NCBI RefSeq assembly: GCF_003719295.1
Contig: NZ_RFLW01000001.1
Location: 62,001-126,000, forward strand
Length of the DNA stretch: 64,000 bases
Reading direction: 5' to 3'
Source of the DNA: Haliea alexandrii
GTDB lineage: Bacteria; Pseudomonadota; Gammaproteobacteria; Pseudomonadales; Halieaceae
Shown piece after piece: positions 8,741 to 19,829 of this stretch (position 1 is its first letter; every line of letters begins with the position of its first letter). Position numbers and translations under genes: made by a program. Below the pieces are notes generated by a model that saw nothing but the letters and a program-made list of their open reading frames with translations, ran no database searches and was not told the origin of the DNA.

Positions 8741-10582
8741 ATGGCCGGACGCATTCCACAAAAGTTCCTCGACGACCTGCTCGACCGCGTGGACATCGTG
8801 GAAGTGATAGACCGCCGGGTGAAACTGAAGAAAACCGGCAAGAACTACAGCGCCCGCTGCCCCTTTCACGAGGAAAAAACCCCCTCTTTCAGCGTCAACC
8901 CCGACAAGCAGTTCTACTACTGTTTTGGCTGCGGTGCCGGCGGCAATGCCCTCGGCTTTGTCATGGATTACGAGAACATGGACTTCCCCCAGGCGGTGGA
9001 GACGCTGGCCGGCAGCCTGGGCCTGGAAGTGCCTCGGGAGCAGACGCGCCCGGGCAGCTCGCAACCGAGCCGCGAGGAGACCGGAAAGCCACTGTATGCG
9101 CTGCTGGAACAGGCCGCACGCTACTATCAGAAGCAACTGCGCACCCACCCCGAAGCCAGCCGCGCCGTCACCTACCTCAAGCAGCGCGGCCTCACCGGTG
9201 AGATTGCCAAGCGCTTTGACTTGGGCTTCGCCCCGCCAGGCTGGGATAACCTCCTGCAAGCCCTGGGCAGCAGCGAGGAGCAGCGCAAACTGCTGCTCGA
9301 GGCCGGCATGCTGGTGCAGAACGAGGCCGGGCGCACCTATGACCGTTTTCGGGACCGCGTCATGTTTCCCATCCGGGATCAGCGTGGCCGCATTATCGCC
9401 TTCGGCGGCAGGGTGCTCGGTGACGACAAGCCCAAGTACCTGAACTCGCCCGAAACCCCGGTTTTCTCCAAGGGACGTGAGCTTTACGGGCTCTACCAGG
9501 CGCGCCAGGCCAACCGCAAACTGGAGCGGGTACTGGTGGTGGAAGGCTACATGGATGTGATCGCGCTGGCGCAGCACGATATCACCCAGGCCACAGCGAC
9601 TCTGGGTACCGCCACCAGCCAGACCCACCTCGAGCGGCTGTATCGGCTGACCCCGGAAGTGGTGTTCTGCTTCGACGGCGATGCCGCAGGGCGCAAGGCG
9701 GCGCTGCGCGCTCTGGAGACCGTCCTGCCGTGCATGGAAGACGGCCGCCAAGCGCGCTTCCTGTTCCTGGATGAAGGCGAGGACCCGGACACACTGGTGC
9801 GCAAGCTCGGCAGCGAGGCCTTCCGCGAGCTGGTCAAGCGCGCCACACCGCTGGAGGCCTTCCTGTTTGACGCGGTGAGCGAAGGGCTGGATACGGCCAC
9901 TCTGGAAGGGCGCGCACGCCTGAGCAAACTCGCTCTTCCCTGGCTGCGCCAACTCCCCGACGGCGTGTTCCGTCAACTCATGTTCCGCGCCCTCGCCGAG
10001 CGCACCGGCCTCACCGTGGCCGAACTGATGCATCTGGAGGCACCGCCAGCGCCCCCCAGCGCGCCGCCGCATGAGCCGCCGCCAAACGAGGAGACAGGGA
10101 GCCGGGGCCCGCGGCAGCGCAGCCCCACCAGCCGCGCGCCGCTGGGCTATTCGAACCTGGCGCAAGCCGCGATCGCCCTGCTTCTACATCAACCGGATAT
10201 CGCGCCGCGCGTGAAACTGGAACCACTCACAGCGCTGGAAGGCGAGGACATCGTGCTGCTGCGCGAGCTGCTGGACCTGCTGCAGCGCCGCCCCGACTCC
10301 AATACCGCCATGCTGCTGGGCCACTGGTACGGCACGCCCGAAGGTGAACTGCTCAGCAGGCTGGCGGGAGAGGAGCGCCTGATCCCCCGCGAAGGGATTG
10401 AAAAGCAGTTCACCGATACCCTGGCGACACTGGTACAGCGGCCCCAGCGCAGCGAACTGTCGGCCCGGGTCGACAAACTGAAAGCGACCAACTACGCTGA
10501 AATGAGCGAAGCGGACAAGCAGCAACTCCGGGACTTGCTCAAGGAAAAGCAGCGCCTCGACGAGGCACGCAAAAAGTCCTGA
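8741..10582 (+). CDS. dnaG: DNA primase
   Basis: 613 residues from ATG 8741 ([14 protein letters not shown]). DnaG makes RNA primers at the replication fork. The N-terminal CHC2 zinc finger is complete (C40, H43, C61, C64). The TOPRIM motif [10 protein letters not shown] is near 267, with later acidic residues in [14 protein letters not shown] Pro-rich linker near 430-465 leads to the C-terminal helicase-binding domain. The long open frames on the opposite strand here are shadows caused by GC-biased third positions. Confidence 0.97.
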   Translation: MAGRIPQKFLDDLLDRVDIVEVIDRRVKLKKTGKNYSARCPFHEEKTPSFSVNPDKQFYYCFGCGAGGNALGFVMDYENMDFPQAVETLAGSLGLEVPREQTRPGSSQPSREETGKPLYALLEQAARYYQKQLRTHPEASRAVTYLKQRGLTGEIAKRFDLGFAPPGWDNLLQALGSSEEQRKLLLEAGMLVQNEAGRTYDRFRDRVMFPIRDQRGRIIAFGGRVLGDDKPKYLNSPETPVFSKGRELYGLYQARQANRKLERVLVVEGYMDVIALAQHDITQATATLGTATSQTHLERLYRLTPEVVFCFDGDAAGRKAALRALETVLPCMEDGRQARFLFLDEGEDPDTLVRKLGSEAFRELVKRATPLEAFLFDAVSEGLDTATLEGRARLSKLALPWLRQLPDGVFRQLMFRALAERTGLTVAELMHLEAPPAPPSAPPHEPPPNEETGSRGPRQRSPTSRAPLGYSNLAQAAIALLLHQPDIAPRVKLEPLTALEGEDIVLLRELLDLLQRRPDSNTAMLLGHWYGTPEGELLSRLAGEERLIPREGIEKQFTDTLATLVQRPQRSELSARVDKLKATNYAEMSEADKQQLRDLLKEKQRLDEARKKS

Positions 10583-10629
10583 ACCCGCCACCCACGTGAA
10601 CGCGCTGCAATTATTACCGGGGATTGCAC

Positions 10630-10658
10630 TGGAGGGGAGGCTCCGTTCCGGCTATAAT
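10630..10658 (+). promoter_or_regulatory. possible internal promoter for rpoD
   Basis: A perfect TATAAT lies 45 bases before the rpoD ATG in the dnaG-rpoD gap. The best -35 at 17-base spacing is TGGAGG, a weak match. An internal (heat-shock or constitutive) rpoD promoter is known in E. coli, there inside dnaG. The -10 is clear, the rest is inference. Confidence 0.4.
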
Positions 10659-10703
10659 TTCCGGCTACGTTTTTTTTGTATTTTATTCGAAGGTGTCCGC
10701 CGA

Positions 10704-12515
<1,812 letters not shown>

Positions 12516-12516
12516 C

Positions 12517-12533
12517 CCGCAAGGCTGTTGCGG
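12517..12533 (+). terminator. hairpin immediately after rpoD
   Basis: CCGCAA-GGCTG-TTGCGG forms a perfect 6-bp stem starting two bases after the rpoD stop codon. No U tract follows, so it may be a weak terminator or an mRNA 3' stabiliser at the end of the operon. Confidence 0.35.
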
Positions 12534-12588
12534 CGGGCCATGGACGGCTTGCCGCCAGTGCCCCCCGCCGTACCGCTGGAGCCTGAAC

Positions 12589-13599
12589 ATGCCCCTCTCC
12601 CTGTGCATGATCGTCAAGGACGAAGCGTTTTTCCTTCACGATTGCCTGGCCGCTGCCGCCCCCCACGTCGACGATCTGGTTGTGGTAGACACCGGCTCCA
12701 CAGACGACAGCAAAGGCATCGCTGCCGAATTCACCGACCGTGTATTCGATTACACCTGGCACGATGACTACGCCGCCGCACGCAACTACTCCCTGGAGCA
12801 GGCACGCTGCGACTGGATTCTGGTACTGGACGCAGACGAACTCGTCACCCCGGATGACTTCGCCGCGCTGCGCCGGCTGACCGAAAGCACAACGCAGGAT
12901 GGCTTCTTCCTGCAGCAGCGCAATTACAACAACGACCAGTCGGCTTTTGGCTGGCAACCGGCGCAGGATCTGACGCTCAGCCGTGGTTTTACCGGCTTCA
13001 CCGTCAACCCCATTCTGCGCCTGTTCCGCAACCAGCCCGACATTCGCTACGCCGGCAGCATCCACGAGACCGTTGACGCGGCCATAGCGGAAGACCGACA
13101 AGGGACGCTCGATACGCCGATTCACCACTATATCGATGCCAATCCTGCGCGCCCGCGCAGCGCACGCTCACTGCGCTATCTGGAATTGATGGAGCGCGAA
13201 CTGGCGGCTGCACCCAGCGGCAGGCTCTACAGCATCGCCGCAACCAGCGCCATGTATCACGCCAACGACTTCGCACGCGCGCGTGACTATTTTATACGAG
13301 CCGCGGAAATGGGCTATCGCCCCGGCCACAGCCTCGAAGGCGCGGCGGAGGCCTGCTACCGTGCACAGGACTTCGGTGCCGCCAACGACCTCTACCAACG
13401 CGCTGACGCCGCCGGGCACCGCACGCCCTCCATGTGCCTGAACCGGGCCAACCTCGCCGTCAAGGCGGGGGATCATCAACGCGCGGCAGCACTGCTGCAG
13501 ACGTGCCTGGATCTGGGCGGCTTGAGTGCGGAGATCAATGCCGTGATTCAGCGCAATATCGAAGGCCTGCAGGCACACTCGGGCAAGCATAGCGCCTGA
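12589..13599 (+). CDS. family 2 glycosyltransferase with C-terminal helical (TPR-like) repeats
   Basis: 336 residues, ATG preceded by GGAG at 8 bases. The N-terminal 200 residues are a GT-A domain of the small family starting CMIVKDE (6-12), with DTGSTDDS and the metal-binding LDADE. The remaining part has alternating small/aromatic helix pairs (ARDYFIRAAEMGYRPG, ANDLYQRADAAGH, AAALLQTCLDLGG) that look like tetratricopeptide repeats. Such GT2-TPR proteins are predicted cytoplasmic glycosyltransferases. The acceptor here is unknown. It lies between rpoD and the tRNA gene. Confidence 0.8.
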   Translation: MPLSLCMIVKDEAFFLHDCLAAAAPHVDDLVVVDTGSTDDSKGIAAEFTDRVFDYTWHDDYAAARNYSLEQARCDWILVLDADELVTPDDFAALRRLTESTTQDGFFLQQRNYNNDQSAFGWQPAQDLTLSRGFTGFTVNPILRLFRNQPDIRYAGSIHETVDAAIAEDRQGTLDTPIHHYIDANPARPRSARSLRYLELMERELAAAPSGRLYSIAATSAMYHANDFARARDYFIRAAEMGYRPGHSLEGAAEACYRAQDFGAANDLYQRADAAGHRTPSMCLNRANLAVKAGDHQRAAALLQTCLDLGGLSAEINAVIQRNIEGLQAHSGKHSA

Positions 13600-13739
13600 G
13601 CAAAACACTCTGCGACCAGCCACCACCGCGTCCTGCGGCTGGCCGCAAATTGACACGCCCCCTTCATGACCTACGCTTAATGCATGCCGATGTGTGTCTC
13701 ACTGGCATAGCCCTCATAACAATTACAGGAAATAGTGGC

Positions 13740-14486
13740 ATGAAATCAGTCATTTATACCGTAACAGCAGCGCTAGCCATGGGCGGCGCCACAGCAGCAC
13801 CGACTCTCGCCCAAAACGCCATGAGCGCACAACCCGTTGAACTCTATGCCTGCACCTTCAAGGAGGGAAAGGGATTTGGCGACCTCGAGAACGCCAACAA
13901 AGGGCTGAAAAAGTGGGCATCCAAACACAGCCGCGGCTATAACGCCTGGATGATCACCCCTCAGTTTCGTGCCGGAGAGGAAGCCTTCGACGTCGGTTTT
14001 ATTGGCGCATACGCCAACGCCGAGGACTTCGGCTCACAGATGGATAAATGGGTAAATGAATCGGGAGAGGTCTCACAGGCGTATGTCGACGCCCTGGACT
14101 GCAGTCACGGATTGATGGCGTCCTATACCGTTCTGGAACCCGAGGGAGGCCCCGATGGCGGGGTCGTCTGGTTTGCTCGCTGTTCCCTCAACGATGACAG
14201 CAGTATGGCCGACGCGATGGCCGGCCACACAATCGTCAGTGACATGATGGTGGATATGGAGGCGCCCGGCGCGAGCTGGATGTTTGCGCCATCTCTGGGC
14301 GGTGGTGACGCCGAATTTGACTATTACCATGTCGCCGCCTGGCCATCCTATCCGGCGCTGGGCAAAGCTTTTGAGGCGTACATGAACGGCGGCGGAATAG
14401 CCCGGGCCAACGCCGCAATGGCCGATGTGGCACACTGCAGCTCGCCCAACCTCTACGATGCCGTGAAACTTGTTGCTGCCCCCTAG
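13740..14486 (+). CDS. secreted protein of unknown function
   Basis: 248 residues from ATG 13740, preceded by ACAGGA. An earlier in-frame start at 13650 would bury the signal peptide. A signal peptide is clear (MKSVIYTVTAALAMGGATAAPTLAQ). The mature part contains two halves that each begin with a similar strand: ELYACTFKEGKGFGDLENANKGLKKW and WFARCSLNDDSSMADAMAGH. Each half also has an aromatic strand (FDVGFIGAYAN, FDYYHVAAWPSY). This suggests a duplicated ferredoxin-like (ABM/EthD-type) fold in the periplasm. I do not recognise a named family. Confidence 0.7.
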   Translation: MKSVIYTVTAALAMGGATAAPTLAQNAMSAQPVELYACTFKEGKGFGDLENANKGLKKWASKHSRGYNAWMITPQFRAGEEAFDVGFIGAYANAEDFGSQMDKWVNESGEVSQAYVDALDCSHGLMASYTVLEPEGGPDGGVVWFARCSLNDDSSMADAMAGHTIVSDMMVDMEAPGASWMFAPSLGGGDAEFDYYHVAAWPSYPALGKAFEAYMNGGGIARANAAMADVAHCSSPNLYDAVKLVAAP

Positions 14487-14524
14487 ACAGTCAGACCCGC
14501 CGCAATCATAGGTCCATTCGGGGC

Positions 14525-14553
14525 TGTGACTGCGCCGGGTTCTTCTTTATAAT
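14525..14553 (+). promoter_or_regulatory. probable tRNA promoter
   Basis: A perfect TATAAT lies 18 bases before the tRNA, with TGTGAC 17 bases upstream as a poor -35. The stretch before the tRNA is a run of C followed by a T-rich patch. Assigned by eye. Confidence 0.45.
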
Positions 14554-14571
14554 CCCACCCCTTGCTTTATC

Positions 14572-14648
14572 GGGCCTATAGCTCAGTTGGTCAGAGCAGT
14601 CGACTCATAATCGATTGGTCCCAGGTTCAAGTCCTGGTGGGCCCACCA
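14572..14648 (+). tRNA. ileX: tRNA-Ile2 (CAU anticodon, needs lysidine) rather than tRNA-Met
   Basis: 77 bases including the encoded CCA. The cloverleaf folds by hand: acceptor GGGCCTA/TGGGCCC with one U-G, D stem GCTC/GAGC, anticodon stem GTCGA/TCGAT around loop CTCATAA, T stem CCAGG/CCTGG. The loop CTCATAA is shared by elongator Met and Ile2. The anticodon-stem sequence GTCGA...TCGAT resembles E. coli Ile2 (GGCGA...TCGCT) rather than tRNA-Met (CATCA...TGATG). A C34-to-lysidine change by TilS would make it read AUA. Confidence 0.85.
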
Positions 14649-14685
14649 ATTTCACAGTGTCTATTCTCGGCGGATAGGTGACAGT

Positions 14686-16917
14686 TTATTCCGATCCATA
14701 GCGATTCCGGCCGGGTGGAATTCGGCAGACGACAGCCGCCACGCTCAACAGCAGCAAAGCGAGCCACAGGGGCGGTAATGTCGGCACTGCTGTCGGGCGC
14801 TCATCTGATAACAGCAGAATCACGCCGCTAAAATTCGAGTCCAGAGCCCCTGTTAAACGGGTTGTCAGAGGATACGAGGCATCGAGCCGCTGCTCGCGGG
14901 TCGATAGCGTGATGTCCTCGGTATTGAGTCCACCACTGAGGGGATCAAAAGTCACCCTTACCAACCGCGGTTTGTAAAGTGGCGTCTCTAGGTCGATCGC
15001 CAGCACCGCCGGTTGGGACGCGCATGCCCCATCGGTCCCGATACCCGCAGTACTGGCAATGGAAACGCCGAAATTGATCTCGCTGGGCCGGATACCATTG
15101 TCCGGCGCGCCGTTAATGGCATTAATCAATTCCCGCTCAATCGGGCCATCACCATAGACCAGCACCCCGGTTCTTCCCGCCGACGTAACATCGCAGAACT
15201 CCACAGAGAATCCATCCTCGAGAGTCACTGTAGTGGCTCCAATGGGCGTGTTCTGTGGCGCCACAGAAAGGGAAATCAGCTCCCAGCCGCCATCCAACTT
15301 GTCAGTGCCCGAACCGTTATCCTGTAGCAGGTTGAATGGGTTCGCGGTGCCAATAAGCAACTCGTCTCCATCCGCCACCATGGTCCTGATGCCGTAGTTC
15401 GCGGCATTCCCGAGACCATTGAGACTCTCGGCAAGTGCGGCACTGTCTGGCGTATTGAAAAAGTACAGATCAGCGCCGGTAAACGTGCCCAGAGCAGCGT
15501 TAGCGAGCAGCCCGGTCGGCAGCCCCGACACGGATTGGGGCAACGTGAAGATACCGCTCGCGTCCATCGTACCGACCCAAAGGCGATCGTCGAAGACTGC
15601 CATTGTCCACGTGTAATTGTTGGCGAGATTGCCGAAGCCTGGAAGCCCGCGCAGAATTGGCCCCAAATTGTTGGCTTCGGTATTCCACTCGCCCGTGCTC
15701 ACATCAAGAACGGGCATCGCCTCGTAACCGTAAAGCACGTCGATTTGGGGGCTACCGGCACCGAAACCCGTGCCCCGAAATATACTGATCGCCCGCTCGC
15801 TGTTGAGAATGTCTTCGGTGGTGGGCGCCCGGGGCGTTGTTGGCGTTGCGATTGTTCCAAGGACGGAAGCATGAGCCAAGGTGCTGGTGCCCGGCACGTG
15901 CATGGAACCCCAAAACAAAAAACCGTCAAAGGAGGCGAGTGCGCCCAGACCGTAAACAGCAGCTGTGATGGGGTCAGCCTCGTAATCGTTCACAGAGAAT
16001 TGTTCAGTCCATAATGTAGCGTCACTGGTGTCTAGCTGGCCATCCGCATCAATGAGCGGGCTCATATAGAGAGCAGCATTCGTTGTACCTGCGTCTGGCC
16101 AGGTCGTCACAAAAATTCGGCCCTCGTGCTCCACCAATTCCCCAACCTCAGAACCGGTTTCCCCTACCTCCTCGAAACTCAGTGGCGTCGCCGCGTTGCC
16201 TGTCCAGCGAAGCACTCTTCCCGTTCCATCAGTAAACCCAACGCCGGCGTACAGTTCATCCTGAATGAATCTGAATTTTCGAATGTTGGTGTAGTCAGGA
16301 AAATTCCCACTTGCAATGAACGCGTCGGTTGCCGAATCAAAGGCAAACACATTGATACCACCTGCGAGGGAGACGCCGGCGAAAAGCACGACCCCATCCT
16401 TTTCACCCGCAGCGCGTATTCCGATGGTCTGCTGTAATCGACCCTCATCCGATGCATCCACGTCGAGAGCCAGCAGCGAATCAACTGCACGATCAAAAAC
16501 ATAAAGGCTTGGTACGCGAGCATCACCCAGCGCAGCAGGCAATGGTGGGCTGGAGGCGCTGTCGCCAAACTCACAAGCATAGGCATCGTTGTCGACAGGG
16601 GTCGTGGTGTCCAGAAATGTGCCCAAAACGAGACACAGAGTATTTGCCACCGTACCGAAGTAAATCTTGTCACCAACAGGAACCATTCCCCAGACATACG
16701 CCTCGTTGGTCTTGCTGTCTGCGATGCCGGCATAATCCTCATCGGGAACGGCCGAAGCCAGCACGGTAGCGGTGGTGGTGATACCACTCGACCGCTCTGA
16801 CAGCAACACTTCACCATTGCCCGTCTGCGCCGCAACGGAGCCATTGAGCAGGCCCTGAGCGAGTACAGCAACGATTGTTACAAGGGGAATTTTTTTGACG
16901 ACGGCGGGTATAAGCAT
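14686..16917 (-). CDS. large exported propeller-like protein with PTL-type C-terminal sorting signal
   Basis: 743 residues. A signal peptide precedes residue 31. Seven spaced repeats have the pattern 'D-hydrophobic-aromatic-G-S/T': GDKIYFGT 82-89, KDGVVLFAGV 173-182, QDELYAGVG 219-227, EGRIFVTTW 265-273, DGFLFWGSM 331-339, DDRLWVGTM 443-451, GDELLIGTA 517-525. This suits a seven-bladed beta-propeller. The C-terminus (from 711) is VPTLPPLW, then a hydrophobic helix, then a basic tail (CRIPPGRNR). That resembles the IPTL-CTERM surface-sorting signal handled by exosortase-like enzymes. Codon use looks less GC-rich than in neighbours, and the gene lies directly 3' of the tRNA. No function can be named. 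Confidence 0.75.
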   Translation of the reverse strand: MLIPAVVKKIPLVTIVAVLAQGLLNGSVAAQTGNGEVLLSERSSGITTTATVLASAVPDEDYAGIADSKTNEAYVWGMVPVGDKIYFGTVANTLCLVLGTFLDTTTPVDNDAYACEFGDSASSPPLPAALGDARVPSLYVFDRAVDSLLALDVDASDEGRLQQTIGIRAAGEKDGVVLFAGVSLAGGINVFAFDSATDAFIASGNFPDYTNIRKFRFIQDELYAGVGFTDGTGRVLRWTGNAATPLSFEEVGETGSEVGELVEHEGRIFVTTWPDAGTTNAALYMSPLIDADGQLDTSDATLWTEQFSVNDYEADPITAAVYGLGALASFDGFLFWGSMHVPGTSTLAHASVLGTIATPTTPRAPTTEDILNSERAISIFRGTGFGAGSPQIDVLYGYEAMPVLDVSTGEWNTEANNLGPILRGLPGFGNLANNYTWTMAVFDDRLWVGTMDASGIFTLPQSVSGLPTGLLANAALGTFTGADLYFFNTPDSAALAESLNGLGNAANYGIRTMVADGDELLIGTANPFNLLQDNGSGTDKLDGGWELISLSVAPQNTPIGATTVTLEDGFSVEFCDVTSAGRTGVLVYGDGPIERELINAINGAPDNGIRPSEINFGVSIASTAGIGTDGACASQPAVLAIDLETPLYKPRLVRVTFDPLSGGLNTEDITLSTREQRLDASYPLTTRLTGALDSNFSGVILLLSDERPTAVPTLPPLWLALLLLSVAAVVCRIPPGRNRYGSE

Positions 16918-17145
16918 GAATCTCTCTCTAAGGACAACCCGGCGTTGACGTCAGTTTCTAGAAGTGCGGCCAAGGAACGAAAACGAACATACACGTGACG
17001 GGGAAAGCAATCAACCGAAGAGGCGCTTCAAGGTTCTGTGTAACGAGCAAGGAGACAATTAAACGCACTGACTCGCTTCGCATTCGATCATCAAATCCAT
17101 CAGAACCCGACCAAATCCTCAGTAAATGATAAAGAGACTCTTTTT
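16918..17145. other. intergenic region downstream of the SnoaL-like gene
   Basis: 228 bases without a plausible gene and noticeably AT-richer than the surroundings. It contains AAAGAGACTCTTT (17131-17143), an AT-rich inverted repeat followed on + by more T residues. It lies right after the stop of the minus-strand SnoaL-like gene and may act as a weak terminator. The region upstream of the 743-residue protein has AGAGAGAG as a possible ribosome site. Confidence 0.4.
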
Positions 17146-17604
17146 TTATCGATGAGCCTGCGTCTCCACATGCAGCCTGCTCAACCGAATCGCACTGATG
17201 CGCCAGCTGCCCTGCCACAGCACGTAGCGCTCGTGGTAATGACCGTAGCCGTGCAGGTAGCGAAACGGCAGCGCTGAGCCTGGGCCGGGCCAGAGTTTGT
17301 CCTCCATCGCCCAGATACCCGTTGCCTCGGTGGGTGACAGGACCTCGATTTCCGGCGAATGCCCGTGGTGCACGGTAATCACGTCCTGCAGCGCAGGTGC
17401 GAGCCCCGCAACGTATTCCGCGGCACCGCAGATAAGCTGGGAATCATCGCGCTGGCCGCTGGCGTCGCGCATATCAGCCACCAGGTCCGGCGTGAACACC
17501 GCCTCGTAGCCCGCCCAGTCCTTGCAGTCCAGGGTACGAAAATAGCGGCCCTTGAGCTGATGTACCGCGTGGACGATGAGCATCCGTTCAAGTTCTGTCA
17601 TCAT
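17146..17604 (-). CDS. SnoaL-like / NTF2-superfamily protein
   Basis: About 152 residues. The start is placed at ATG 17604 because GGAG lies 6 bases upstream. The Met at 17616 would put that GGAG inside the gene. Features of the SnoaL_4 group of the NTF2 fold: the LKGRYFRTLDCKDWAGYEAVFTPD helix-turn, HHGHSPEIEV, a central WAMED strand, and a C-terminal SWRISAIRLSRL strand. Members include small dehydratases and isomerases, but many are uncharacterised. The substrate cannot be told. It stands alone on its strand. Confidence 0.8.
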   Translation of the reverse strand: MMTELERMLIVHAVHQLKGRYFRTLDCKDWAGYEAVFTPDLVADMRDASGQRDDSQLICGAAEYVAGLAPALQDVITVHHGHSPEIEVLSPTEATGIWAMEDKLWPGPGSALPFRYLHGYGHYHERYVLWQGSWRISAIRLSRLHVETQAHR

Positions 17605-17748
17605 TTTTTTCTCCATTCACGCTGTGCCCGCAACAACCTCGCACTCGAGGTGACCTGATTATGCCCGGTGCTGCGCTCACATGGCACTGAACGCAGCGCA
17701 ACGCTATGATGACCTACTCGCCTGCCAACAACCCAGGAACCCAAGGTC

Positions 17749-18363
17749 ATGTCTCACCGCTTTCCGTACCCTCTGTGGCCCGGCGCCGCGTTCATGGCGC
17801 TGCTGTTGGCCCTCACCGCGTGCAGCAGTCAACCAACCTTCACCGTTGACTATGCCGATGACACAGACTTCAACAGCTTTCGCAGCTACCGCTGGTACGA
17901 TGACATTCACGGCTCCGAGCTCGCCGGGTACCGGCAGTACAACAGTTCCGACAAGCGCGTACGCACCTATGTCGACCGCGAACTGAAAGCCCACGGCCTG
18001 CGCGAGAGCACCACGGAACGCGCCGACCTGTGGGTGAACTACCACATTTCCAAAGAGCAGCAGATGCGGATTGACAGTTTCAGCCGCTACCCGTCAGCGG
18101 GTATGCACGGCGGAGTGGGTGTGGGCACCTATGGCTCGGCGGTGAGCCTGGGCTACAGCTCCGGCCCGAGCGTCAGAACCTACAAGGAAGGCACAGTCGT
18201 GCTGGATATTATTGATCCGCGCAGCAGCAAGATCATCTGGCGCGGCATCGCCGAGGGCCGTCTGAAAGAGAACATGTCGATCAACGACAAGAACCGTGTG
18301 GCTTCCGAGGTTGCCAGCGAACTGCTGGCCGACTTCCCGCCGAGCCCTGCGCCCGCCCCATAA
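17749..18363 (+). CDS. DUF4136 domain lipoprotein
   Basis: 204 residues. A lipoprotein signal ends at LTAC (C25), followed by Ser-Ser-Gln, which by the +2 rule favours the outer membrane. The mature domain starts TVDYADDTDFNSFRSYRW and ends with VLDIIDPRSSKIIWRGIAEG, both typical of DUF4136. The central Gly-rich stretch (GGVGVGTYGSAVSLGY) is common in this family. Function unknown; it is thought to act in the envelope. Confidence 0.88.
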   Translation: MSHRFPYPLWPGAAFMALLLALTACSSQPTFTVDYADDTDFNSFRSYRWYDDIHGSELAGYRQYNSSDKRVRTYVDRELKAHGLRESTTERADLWVNYHISKEQQMRIDSFSRYPSAGMHGGVGVGTYGSAVSLGYSSGPSVRTYKEGTVVLDIIDPRSSKIIWRGIAEGRLKENMSINDKNRVASEVASELLADFPPSPAPAP

Positions 18364-18383
18364 CAGCGGGGGCACCTGCGCCA

Positions 18384-18932
18384 TCACCACATGAGGTCGT
18401 CGGGTATCTCGTAGTCCTTGTACCAGTCCTGCTCCTCGGCGCTGAGGCCCGTAGCGTCCGCCTCGCTGCAGATAATCACTCGCGCGGCATCGCGTTCGGC
18501 AATTTTCTCGGCGATGGGGCGCGGCAGCATTTCGTACTGATCACCCTGTTTGACAATGGCGACGTTGCCCGCTGCCAGCTGCTTCTGATCCATACTGGTG
18601 ACGTAGAGCTTCTTCACGCGGGTGCCATCGGTGAAATTGAAGCCCACATCACCCTTGCCACGCGGCAGTTTGTGGTTGGCGACCAGCTGCTTGATCTGCG
18701 CGTTGATCGCCTTGCGCGATGCCTCAGCATTACGCGCCTCGTTCAGCTCACGGTCGCGTTCAGCCTTGCTCGCCTGTGCCAGGCGTGCAGCCTCACGGGT
18801 TTCCTCTGCCGGGTCATGCCCACCACGGCGCGCCACATTGGCCTGCTTGCGCTTGTCCTTGGCCAAACGCTTGGCCTTGGCCGTATCCGCGAGGCCCGCC
18901 TGCAACAATTGATCCTGTAGTGAACCCGCCAT
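18384..18932 (-). CDS. DUF2058 family protein (YaiL-like)
   Basis: 182 residues from ATG 18932 (MAGSLQDQLLQAGLAD). The ten upstream codons look unrelated. The N-terminal half is a highly charged Lys/Arg/Ala/Glu helix (KAKRLAKDKRKQANVARR). The C-terminal half has the DUF2058 strands YVTSMDQKQLAAGNVAIVKQGDQYE. E. coli YaiL is a nucleoprotein/polysome-associated family member of unclear role. It is probably the last gene of a three-gene minus-strand unit with the YghU-like gene 48 bases upstream. Confidence 0.88.
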   Translation of the reverse strand: MAGSLQDQLLQAGLADTAKAKRLAKDKRKQANVARRGGHDPAEETREAARLAQASKAERDRELNEARNAEASRKAINAQIKQLVANHKLPRGKGDVGFNFTDGTRVKKLYVTSMDQKQLAAGNVAIVKQGDQYEMLPRPIAEKIAERDAARVIICSEADATGLSAEEQDWYKDYEIPDDLMW

Positions 18933-18980
18933 CAGACCCGGCCTCCCACACCGCGACAACACCTGCTTGACCCCATCATG

Positions 18981-19826
18981 CTACTCATCCAGATCCTGCG
19001 CCGAATGGCGTTCGGGGTGGCGTTTCTCCTCGTCACCCCAGACGCGGTTCACCCGGCGCCCGCGCTGCACCGCGGGCCGCTCGGCAATGTCCCTGGCCCA
19101 GCGGTTAACGTGTACATAGGAGTCCACATCAAGAAACTCTTTCGATTCATACAGGTTGTCGAGCATCAGGCCGCCATACCAGGGCCAATTCGCCATGTCG
19201 GCGATGGTGTAGTGGTCGCCACAGAGGAAGCGCCGCTCAGCGAGGTTGCGGTCCAGCACGTCGAGCTGACGCTTCACCTCCATGGTGAAGCGGTTGATCG
19301 GGTATTCGAGTTTCTCCGGCGCATAGGCATAAAAATGGCCAAAACCACCGCCCAGGTAGGGCACACTGCCCATCTGCCAGAACAACCAGGAAAAGCATTC
19401 CGCACGAGGGCCGGCGTCTTCCGGCAGGAATTCGCCGAATTTCTCCGCCAGGTAGAGCAGTATCGCGCCGGACTCGAACACCCGCGTGGCCGGGTCGGTG
19501 CTGCAATCCAGCAGTGCGGGAATCTTGGAGTTGGGATTGACCTCGACAAAGCCGGAACCGAACTGATCGCCCTCAAGGATGTTGATCAACCAGGCATCAT
19601 ATTCCGCGCCCTGGTGACCCAGTGCCAGCAACTCCTCCAGTAACACCGTCACTTTCACACCGTTCGGCGTGGCAAGGGAGTAGAGCTGCAGCGGGTGTTC
19701 GCCGCGAGGCAGTGTGTGGTCGTGCGTGGCACCTGCGATGGGCCGATTGATATTGGCAAACCGGCCGCCATTGCCGGGCTCCCAGGTCCATACGTTGGGT
19801 GGCACGTACTCGTTTGACTCACTCAT
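18981..19826 (-). CDS. yghU: YghU-type glutathione S-transferase / disulfide-bond oxidoreductase
   Basis: 281 residues. The start of E. coli YghU is matched by YVPPNVWTWEPGNGGRFANINRPIAGATHD. The thioredoxin-like N-domain has LATPNGVKVTVLLEELLALG and NPNSKIPALLD, and the C-terminal helical domain contains CGDHYTIADMANWPWYG. The enzyme family reduces disulfides with two glutathiones bound and lacks a catalytic Cys. Only 3 bases separate its ATG from the stop of the upstream secreted-protein gene, so they are co-transcribed. Confidence 0.93.
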   Translation of the reverse strand: MSESNEYVPPNVWTWEPGNGGRFANINRPIAGATHDHTLPRGEHPLQLYSLATPNGVKVTVLLEELLALGHQGAEYDAWLINILEGDQFGSGFVEVNPNSKIPALLDCSTDPATRVFESGAILLYLAEKFGEFLPEDAGPRAECFSWLFWQMGSVPYLGGGFGHFYAYAPEKLEYPINRFTMEVKRQLDVLDRNLAERRFLCGDHYTIADMANWPWYGGLMLDNLYESKEFLDVDSYVHVNRWARDIAERPAVQRGRRVNRVWGDEEKRHPERHSAQDLDE

Positions 19827-19829
19827 GCC

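Noticed and set aside
7973-10165. 730-codon open frame on the minus strand across dnaG
   Set aside because: It mirrors the dnaG coding frame in a GC-rich genome, has no recognisable motif, and dnaG itself is certain.
10596-10703. 36-codon N-terminal extension of rpoD
   Set aside because: No similarity to sigma70, and the ATG at 10704 begins the normal protein.
17585-17600. GTTCAAGTTCTG resembling the tRNA 3' half, possible attachment-site repeat
   Set aside because: Only about 12 bases agree, and it lies inside the SnoaL-like coding region; chance is enough.
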